A stretch of DNA of 36,859 nucleotides from Streptomyces albidochromogenes (GTDB lineage: Bacteria > Actinomycetota > Actinomycetes > Streptomycetales > Streptomycetaceae), in the NCBI RefSeq assembly GCF_005981925.1, contig NZ_VBVX01000027.1, positions 1-36,859 on the forward strand. Reading direction: 5' to 3'. Both the position numbers and the translations under genes were made by a program. Numbering within the stretch: position 1 is the first letter of the stretch; the number at the start of each line of letters is the position of its first letter. A model generated the notes under the pieces. The model had not been told where the DNA came from. It searched no databases and was given only the letters and a program-made list of their open reading frames with translations. Of this stretch, positions 31,354-36,859 are shown piece after piece.

Positions 31354-33411
31354 TTGGACACACACCAGTCGTCGGGCGATGTGCCGGGACAGCCCCCGGG
31401 GGTTGTCGGGTACGCGGGCGTGCTCCGTGAGCTGCTGCCGATCGCCCTGTGGCGCGAGGACGTCGACGGGCGGATCGTGGAGTGGTCGCTCGCCGCGCGG
31501 GACCTGCTCGGCCACCAGCCCGAGGACGTCCTCGGCCGGTCCGCGGCGGCCCTGCTGGTGCCCGACGCCAACCGCGAACTGGCCGATCGGCTGACGCGGC
31601 GCGTCCAGGCGGGCGAGACCGTGGTCGGCACCCTGCCGGTGCGCCACCGCGACGGCCACGACGTGACGATGGAGATGTGGATCGTCCCCGCCACCGATCC
31701 GCGGGGGCGGCCCGGCACCCTGCTGATCGCCGTCGAGACCTCCGAGGTCCTGCACATGCGGGACTCCCTGGCGGCCCTGGAAAGCCTCTTCACCCAGTCG
31801 CCCATCGGCCTGGCCACGCTCGGCCCCGACCTGCGGTTCCTGCGGGTCAACGACGCCCTCGCCCGGATGAACGGCGTCCGCGCCGACGAGCACCTGGGCA
31901 AGCGGCTCACCGAGGTCGTGCCCGGGGTCAACGCCACGGCGCTGGAGGCGATGATGCGGCAGGTCCTGGACCGGGGCACCCCCGTCGTCGACGCCCGCAG
32001 GACCGGCCGTACCCCCGCCGACCCCGACCGCGAACGCACCTGGTCCTGTTCGTACGCACCACTGCTCGACAACGCCGGCCGCCGGCTGGGTCTGATCGCC
32101 TCCCTGATCGACATCACCGAGGGCCAGCAGGCGCAGATCGAGGCCGAACGGGCCCGCCACCGCTTCGCCCTGCTCGCCGAGGCCGGCACCCGGGTCGGCA
32201 CCACGCTGGACCTGCGGCAGACCTCCGAGGAGATCGTGCAACTGCTGGTGCCCCGGTTCGCCGACTCGGCCGACGTACAACTGCTGGAAGAGGTCCTCGA
32301 ACCGGACGAGGCCGCCGCGTCCACCCGCGGCGTGGTGCGCCGGATGGCGGCGGCATTCCCCGATCCGTCCGCGCCCACGGCGACCCTGGTGCCCGGCACC
32401 ACCTCCCGCATTCCGCTCGGCTCGCTGTACGAGCGCGTCATCGCCGACGGCCGGCCGATGAACCTCTACCAGTCCGACGTGCCGGCGCTGATCACCGACC
32501 CCCGGGCCGACAGCCTGCGCGCCTACCTCATGACCCTCGGCTCCGCGCGGCTGATCCCCCTCGTCGCCCGCGGCCGGGTGCTCGGCGCGGTCGTCGTCAC
32601 GCGCGTTCGCAGCCGCGACCCGTTCGACGAACAGGACTGCGTCCTCCTCGACGAGCTGGTCGCCCGCGCCGCGCTGAACATCGACAACGCGCGCATGTAC
32701 ACCAGCCAGCGGGCGGCGGCCCTCACATTGCGGCAGAGCCTGACGAACAGCGCGCTGCCCGACGTCACCGGCCTCGAACTCACCGGGCGCTACCTGCCCG
32801 CCAGCGACCACGCCGTCGGCGGCGACTGGTTCGACGTCATCGCGCTGCCGGACGGGAGGACCGGCCTGGTGATCGGGGACGTGATGGGCCACGGGATCCA
32901 CGCGGCGGCGGTCATGGGACAGCTGCGCACGGCCGTGCGCACCCTCGCCCGGCACGGCATCGCCCCCGCCGAGATGCTCCGCTCCCTCGACGCCGTGGTG
33001 GCCGACGTGGGGGAGGACGAGATGGCGACCTGCGTGTACGCCGTCCACGACCCGGTGGCCGGGGAGTGCGTGATCGCCAGGGCGGGCCACCCCCCGCCGG
33101 CGGTGGCGACGGCCGGCGGGGACCTCGCGTTCCTCGGCGGCTCGCCGGGCGTGCCGCTGGGCACCGGCGGACGGGACTTCCGGACCCAGCGGGTGGCGCT
33201 GCCGCCGGGCAGCCTGCTGGTGCTCTACACCGACGGCCTCATCGAGGCGCGGGACCGTGACCTCGACGAGGGCATGGGCAAGCTCGCGCAGGCACTCGCC
33301 CGCCGCGACCGGCCGCTGGAGGAACTGTGCGACAGCGTCCTCGAACAGTTGCTGCCCCGCCCGGCGCTGGACGACGTGGCGGTGCTCCTGGCCCGCACCC
33401 GGCGGACCTGA
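31354..33411 (+). CDS. PAS-PAS-GAF-SpoIIE/PP2C phosphatase
   Basis: A 685-residue cytoplasmic regulator. PAS 1 is about residues 22-130 and PAS 2 about 135-255 (LFTQSPIGLATLGPDLRFL). A GAF domain (275-450) begins with LLAEAGTRVGTTLDLRQT. The SpoIIE phosphatase (475-683) has GGDWFDV, IGDVMGHG, YTDGLIEA and LDDVAVLLA, so all metal ligands are present. It should sense a small molecule or redox/light state and dephosphorylate a STAS antagonist. A TAG at 31342 closes the frame upstream, so the TTG at 31354 is the first possible start. Its ribosome binding site (AGGT) is weak, so about 20 residues of uncertainty remain. It ends 3 nt before the convergent stop of the 909-residue relative. Confidence 0.87.
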   Translation: MDTHQSSGDVPGQPPGVVGYAGVLRELLPIALWREDVDGRIVEWSLAARDLLGHQPEDVLGRSAAALLVPDANRELADRLTRRVQAGETVVGTLPVRHRDGHDVTMEMWIVPATDPRGRPGTLLIAVETSEVLHMRDSLAALESLFTQSPIGLATLGPDLRFLRVNDALARMNGVRADEHLGKRLTEVVPGVNATALEAMMRQVLDRGTPVVDARRTGRTPADPDRERTWSCSYAPLLDNAGRRLGLIASLIDITEGQQAQIEAERARHRFALLAEAGTRVGTTLDLRQTSEEIVQLLVPRFADSADVQLLEEVLEPDEAAASTRGVVRRMAAAFPDPSAPTATLVPGTTSRIPLGSLYERVIADGRPMNLYQSDVPALITDPRADSLRAYLMTLGSARLIPLVARGRVLGAVVVTRVRSRDPFDEQDCVLLDELVARAALNIDNARMYTSQRAAALTLRQSLTNSALPDVTGLELTGRYLPASDHAVGGDWFDVIALPDGRTGLVIGDVMGHGIHAAAVMGQLRTAVRTLARHGIAPAEMLRSLDAVVADVGEDEMATCVYAVHDPVAGECVIARAGHPPPAVATAGGDLAFLGGSPGVPLGTGGRDFRTQRVALPPGSLLVLYTDGLIEARDRDLDEGMGKLAQALARRDRPLEELCDSVLEQLLPRPALDDVAVLLARTRRT

Positions 33412-33414
33412 GCC

Positions 33415-36144
33415 TCAGACGGTGTCGATGTCGATCTCGTCGATGTCGAAGAACCCGAGGAACTCCTGCTCCGGCTCTCCCGAGTCGCCCGGCAGCGCCT
33501 GCTCGGCCCAGATGACCTTGCCCGCCGACGTGTACCGGGTGCCCCACCGCTGGCTCAGCTGCGCCACGAGGAACAGTCCTCGTCCGCCCTCGTCCGTGGT
33601 GGCCGCGTACCGCAGATGGGGTGAGGTGCTGCTCGCGTCGGACACCTCGCAGGTCAGGGTGCGGTCACGCAGCAGTCGCATCCGGACCGGGGCGGAGCCG
33701 TAGCGGATGGCGTTGGTGATCAGCTCGCTGAGGATCAGCTCCGTACCGAACGCGAGAGCCGACAGATCCCATTCGGCCAGCTTCTTCGCGGCGACGGCTC
33801 GCATCGCGGCGACCGCGCTCGGCTCGAACGGCACGTCCCACTCGGCGACACGGTCCGGGCCGAGTGTCCGGGTACGGGCGACGAGCAGAGCCACGTCGTC
33901 GCGCGGACGGGCCGGCAGCAGGACATCCAGAATCGCCCGGCAGCTCTCCTCCGGGTGCCGGTCCGGATGGCGGCTCAGGGCCGAGCGCAGCAGCTCAAGC
34001 CCCTCGTCGATGTCCCGGGTGCGGTCCTCGATCAGACCGTCGGTGTAGAGCACGAGCTGGCTGCCCTCGGCCAGCACCAGCTCGGCCGTCTCGAACGGCA
34101 TCCCGCCCAGCCCCAGCGGCGGCCCGGTCGGCAGCTGGAAGATCTCCACGGGCCCGTCGGGGTGGACGACCAGCGGCGGCGGGTGCCCCGCCCGTGCCAT
34201 GACGCAGCGCCGGGTCACCGGGTCGTACACGGCGTACAGACAGGTGGCGCCCAGCATGCCGTCGTCGTCGGCGTCCGCGCCGTCCTCGCCGTTGTGGTCG
34301 ATGCGCTGCACGAGGTCGTCGAGCCGGGACAGCAGTTCGTCGGGCGGCAGGTCGAGGGACGAGAAGTTGTGGACCGCCGTGCGCAGCCGCCCCATGGTGG
34401 CCGCGGCGTGCAGTCCGTGGCCCACCACGTCGCCCACGACGAGAGCGACGCGGCTGCCCGACAGCGGGATCACGTCGAACCAGTCACCGCCCACCCCGGA
34501 CTGCGCGGGCAGGTAGTAGTGCGCCACCTCGACGGCGCTGTGCTCGGGGAGCCCGCGCGGCAGCAGGCTGCGCTGGAGCGCCACGGCGACGGCGTGCTCG
34601 CGGGTGTAGCGGCGGGCGTTGTCGATGCTCACGGCGGCCCGCGCGACCAGCTCCTCGGCCAGGGACAGGTCGTCGTCGTCGAAGGGTTCCTGCTTCTCCA
34701 TGCGCCAGAAGTTGACGAGTCCGAGGACGACGCCCCGCGCCTTGAGGGGCGCCGTGATCAGGGAATGGATCCCGTAGTCGATGATGCTCTGCGCCACGGG
34801 CGGGTCCTGGGCGTACCACCCCGGCGCGTCGGACAGGTCGGGCACCAGCTCGGCCTGGCCGCTGCCGAGCCCGCGCGCCTGGGGGGTCGACGGCAGGAAG
34901 TCGATCAGCTTGCCGCGCGGATAGAGCGGCTGGTCGTCGCGGATGCCGCCGACCGCCGTACGCCGCAGGTCGGCGCCGGTGCCGGTCGGCTCGTCGCCGT
35001 GCAGCACCTGGTCCGCCAGATCGACGGTCACGAAGTCCGCGAACCGGGGTACGGCGACGTCCGCCAGCTCCTCGGCCGTCCGCCGCACGTCGAGCGTGGT
35101 GCCGATGCCGACCCCCGCGTCGTACAGCAGTTGCAGGCGACGGCGTGCCGCGTCGGCCCGGCCCGTCAGGACGCGCATCTCGGTGGAGTCGCGGATGGTG
35201 ACGGCGGACCCCTCCGGCTGGCCGTGCGGCTTCGTCGGCCGCTGGTTGACCACCAGCAGCCGGTCCCCGGCCGAGAGGACCTCGTCCGTGGCCTCCCGGC
35301 CGGACAGCAGGAGGGCGGCCATCTGCTCGTCGAGATGGGGGAGCTGCCCGACGTGCCGGCCCTCCGCGTCGGGCGGGAGGCCGAGCAGCCGCTTCGCCTC
35401 GTCGTTGGCGAGCAGCAGTCGGCCGTCGCCGTCGGTGATCAGGACGCCTTCCCGGACGGCGTGCAGGACCGCGTCGTGGTGTTCGTACATGCGGGTCATC
35501 TCAAGGGTGCCGAGCCCGTGGGTCTGCCGCCGCAGCCGCCTGGCGACCAGGGCCGTGCCGGCGGTGGCCACGGCCAGGGCGGCCGCGCTGACGCCGAGGA
35601 TGACCGGGAGCTGCCGCTCGACCACGCCGCTGACGTTCTGCACGGTGAGACCCGCCGAGACCAGCGCCACGACCTCGCCGTCGTCGGCCGTGACCGGGAC
35701 GACGGCCTGGATCTCCTGGCCGAGCGGCCCTTCCACGCTCTCGGTGTGGACCCGGCCGGCCAGGGACGGCTCGATCGTGCCGACGAACCGTTCGCCGATC
35801 CGGTCGGGCTGGGGGTGCGTGTAGCGGATCCCGCCGGTGTCCATCACCACGATGAAGTCGACGCCCGCCCGCTCCCGCGTCTCCTCCGCGAGCGGCTGGA
35901 GGATCTCGGACGGGTCCGGGGCCCTCAGCGCCTCCTGGAGTCCCAGCGAGCGGCCGAACGTCTCGGCGACCGCGATCGACCGGTTGCGGGCCTCACGCTC
36001 GCCGTCGTGGCGCGACTGGAGCACCAGGGCCAGCACGGCACCGGCGGCGAGCAGCAGCACGACCGCCACCTGGAGGACGAAGACCTGCCCGGCGACGCTT
36101 CGCGGGCGCTTCCCGGTCAGTGACCGCACCGACCCGCCCGGCAC
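33415..36144 (-). CDS. Transmembrane sensor with PAS, GAF, PP2C phosphatase and RsbW-like kinase domains
   Basis: A 909-residue protein joining opposite activities. TM1 is about residues 20-43, followed by an extracytoplasmic sCACHE/CitA-like sensor (45-175; DFIVVMDTGGIRYTHPQPDRIG). TM2 is about 180-202, then PAS (222-325), GAF (340-510; LLYDAGVGIGTTLDVRRT), SpoIIE phosphatase (530-740; GGDWFDVIPL, VGDVVGHG, YTDGLIEDRT) and an RsbW-type HATPase (765-890; ELILSELITNAIRYG). The C terminus is acidic (FFDIDEIDIDTV). Kinase and phosphatase in one chain act on the same kind of STAS/sigma target, so the sensor may switch between them. The GTG start at 36144 has no good ribosome binding site; a GTG 15 nt downstream is equally possible. 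Confidence 0.88.
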   Translation of the reverse strand: MPGGSVRSLTGKRPRSVAGQVFVLQVAVVLLLAAGAVLALVLQSRHDGEREARNRSIAVAETFGRSLGLQEALRAPDPSEILQPLAEETRERAGVDFIVVMDTGGIRYTHPQPDRIGERFVGTIEPSLAGRVHTESVEGPLGQEIQAVVPVTADDGEVVALVSAGLTVQNVSGVVERQLPVILGVSAAALAVATAGTALVARRLRRQTHGLGTLEMTRMYEHHDAVLHAVREGVLITDGDGRLLLANDEAKRLLGLPPDAEGRHVGQLPHLDEQMAALLLSGREATDEVLSAGDRLLVVNQRPTKPHGQPEGSAVTIRDSTEMRVLTGRADAARRRLQLLYDAGVGIGTTLDVRRTAEELADVAVPRFADFVTVDLADQVLHGDEPTGTGADLRRTAVGGIRDDQPLYPRGKLIDFLPSTPQARGLGSGQAELVPDLSDAPGWYAQDPPVAQSIIDYGIHSLITAPLKARGVVLGLVNFWRMEKQEPFDDDDLSLAEELVARAAVSIDNARRYTREHAVAVALQRSLLPRGLPEHSAVEVAHYYLPAQSGVGGDWFDVIPLSGSRVALVVGDVVGHGLHAAATMGRLRTAVHNFSSLDLPPDELLSRLDDLVQRIDHNGEDGADADDDGMLGATCLYAVYDPVTRRCVMARAGHPPPLVVHPDGPVEIFQLPTGPPLGLGGMPFETAELVLAEGSQLVLYTDGLIEDRTRDIDEGLELLRSALSRHPDRHPEESCRAILDVLLPARPRDDVALLVARTRTLGPDRVAEWDVPFEPSAVAAMRAVAAKKLAEWDLSALAFGTELILSELITNAIRYGSAPVRMRLLRDRTLTCEVSDASSTSPHLRYAATTDEGGRGLFLVAQLSQRWGTRYTSAGKVIWAEQALPGDSGEPEQEFLGFFDIDEIDIDTV

Positions 36145-36242
36145 GAGGTGAAACGATCGACCACAGTCTCATTTGTACCCCGGCGCCGCTCCGGCGACCA
36201 GGCGGTGCGCGGACCCGCCGGCGCGCCGGTGCACTCGTGCGG

Positions 36243-36264
36243 CGGGTGAGCCGCGTCTCACCCG
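36243..36264. promoter_or_regulatory. 8-bp inverted repeat upstream of padR
   Basis: CGGGTGAG and CTCACCCG flank CCGCGT in the 167-bp gap between the divergent sensor and padR genes. It could be a second operator or a leader hairpin. Confidence 0.3.
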
Positions 36265-36279
36265 GGCCGTGCCGCTTGT

Positions 36280-36299
36280 CTATGCAACGAGTTGCATAG
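36280..36299. promoter_or_regulatory. PadR operator
   Basis: CTATGCAACGAGTTGCATAG is a perfect palindrome with 9-bp arms and a GA spacer. It ends just before the AGGA ribosome binding site and 12 bp before the padR ATG. PadR proteins commonly repress themselves through such ATGC/GCAT-rich dyads, so autoregulation is likely. Confidence 0.7.
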
Positions 36300-36311
36300 A
36301 AGGATCGGGGC

Positions 36312-36859
36312 ATGGCGCTCGAACACGCGATTCTCGTCTCCCTGCTGGAGAAGCCGGGCTCCGGCTACGAGCTGGCCCGGCGGTTCGAGCGGTCCATCGG
36401 GTACTTCTGGAACGCCACCCACCAGCAGATCTACCGCGTCCTCAAGCGGATGGAGAGCGACGGCTGGATCGACGTCCGCGAAGTGCCGCAGCAGGCACGG
36501 CCGGACAAGAAGGAGTACTCCGTCGCCGCCGCCGGCCGGGCCGCGCTCCACGGGTGGCTGAACGAGCCGATCGAACCCGAGAGCGTCCGGCACGACCTCG
36601 CCGTGAAGATCCGCGGCGCGGCCTTCGACGACCCGGCCGCGCTGATCAGTGAGGTCGAGCGGCACCGCCAGGCCCACACCGACCGGCTCGCGCACTACCT
36701 GGCAGGGGAGCGGCGTGATTTCACCGGCCCCGAGGCGCCCGGGCCGCCCGACGCCGGCCGGGAGCTCCAGCATGTCGTCCTGCGCGGCGGAATCGCGTAC
36801 GAGCGGATGATGCTCGGCTGGCTCGACGACGTACTCGCCACCCTCCACCGGCTCGCCGC
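36312..36859 (+). CDS. PadR-family transcriptional regulator (partial)
   Basis: The first 182 residues are present and the gene runs off the right edge. The winged helix (residues 1-75) is classic PadR: MALEHAILVSLLEKPGSGYE, then FWNATHQQIYRVLKRMESDG and a wing around KKEYSVAAAG. The C-terminal helical dimerisation domain follows (about 90-182), so little is likely to be missing. PadR regulators often repress a neighbouring exporter or detoxification gene in response to a phenolic or drug. The target here may lie beyond the window. The ATG at 36312 has AGGA 8-10 nt upstream, and the operator overlaps the promoter region. Confidence 0.92.
   Translation, partial: MALEHAILVSLLEKPGSGYELARRFERSIGYFWNATHQQIYRVLKRMESDGWIDVREVPQQARPDKKEYSVAAAGRAALHGWLNEPIEPESVRHDLAVKIRGAAFDDPAALISEVERHRQAHTDRLAHYLAGERRDFTGPEAPGPPDAGRELQHVVLRGGIAYERMMLGWLDDVLATLHRLA

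Noticed and set aside
31325..31594. ATG with a good AGGAG site upstream of the PAS/GAF phosphatase
   Set aside because: It is out of frame with the phosphatase, and its 89-codon product is Arg/Ser-rich without similarity. At most it could aid translation of the TTG start.
1..36859. Mobile elements, CRISPR arrays, tRNA or rRNA genes
   Set aside because: Looked for transposase motifs, regularly spaced repeats and tRNA-like cloverleaf ends with a GTTCGA-type T-loop. Nothing convincing was seen.

Overview
The window comes from a high-GC actinomycete and most probably a Streptomyces. The evidence is the very strong GC bias at third codon positions, frequent GTG/TTG starts, AGGAGG-type ribosome binding sites, hairpin terminators without U-tracts, and a typical Streptomyces gene set (RsbW/SpoIIE-type signalling proteins, a HelR-like RNA polymerase protector, a MatB-like synthetase, a SigR-type promoter). 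It looks chromosomal. I see no transposase, phage gene, tRNA, rRNA or CRISPR array.

Layout. (1) 1-4437: an IclR-family regulator (cut by the window edge) divergent from an aromatic catabolism operon of thiolase (pcaF-like), 4-hydroxybenzoate 3-monooxygenase (pobA) and an aldehyde dehydrogenase. A three-half-site operator lies between them. (2) 4438-7070: a HelD/UvrD-like protein that fits HelR, preceded by an inverted repeat matching the rifamycin-associated element. (3) 7208-11174: a thiol and arsenic block: thioredoxin behind a consensus SigR promoter, a CxxxxC flavoprotein disulfide reductase, ACR3 arsenite efflux, an arsR broken by an apparent 1-nt deletion, and an LMW-PTP-type arsenate reductase. 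(4) 11393-13735: a cold-shock protein, a two-domain VOC protein, and an exported His-rich protein with a CsoR-like operator inside its promoter. (5) 13766-16341: a ClpX paralog with no clpP beside it, divergent from an unusually long TetR-family regulator with an extra C-terminal domain. A tandem 13-bp repeat lies between them.

(6) 16414-18948: a GNAT acetyltransferase and a phosphoribosyltransferase/hydrolase fusion. (7) 19240-22136: a signalling group of an RsbW-like ATPase, a TPR protein, a stand-alone MASE1 membrane sensor and a sensor-less SpoIIE/PP2C phosphatase. (8) 22554-26441: a secreted necrosis-inducing (NLP/NPP1) protein, an ABC half-transporter, and a secreted lytic transglycosylase-like protein with a Lys/Ala repeat linker and a structured leader. 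(9) 26827-31183: an NAD(P)-binding SDR protein, then an overlapping pair of malonyl-CoA synthetase (matB) and a fused carboxyltransferase. (10) 31354-36144: two large tail-to-tail PAS/GAF/PP2C regulators, one also carrying an extracellular sensor and an RsbW-like kinase domain. (11) 36312-end: a PadR regulator (cut by the edge) behind a perfect palindromic operator.

Common threads are stress defence (rifamycin, arsenic, copper, thiol oxidation, a ClpX paralog) and partner-switching signalling (three PP2C phosphatases, two RsbW-like ATPase domains). The least explained module is the orphan ClpX with its divergent TetR-fusion regulator. The best candidates for new RNA-level control are the transglycosylase leader and the region upstream of helR.
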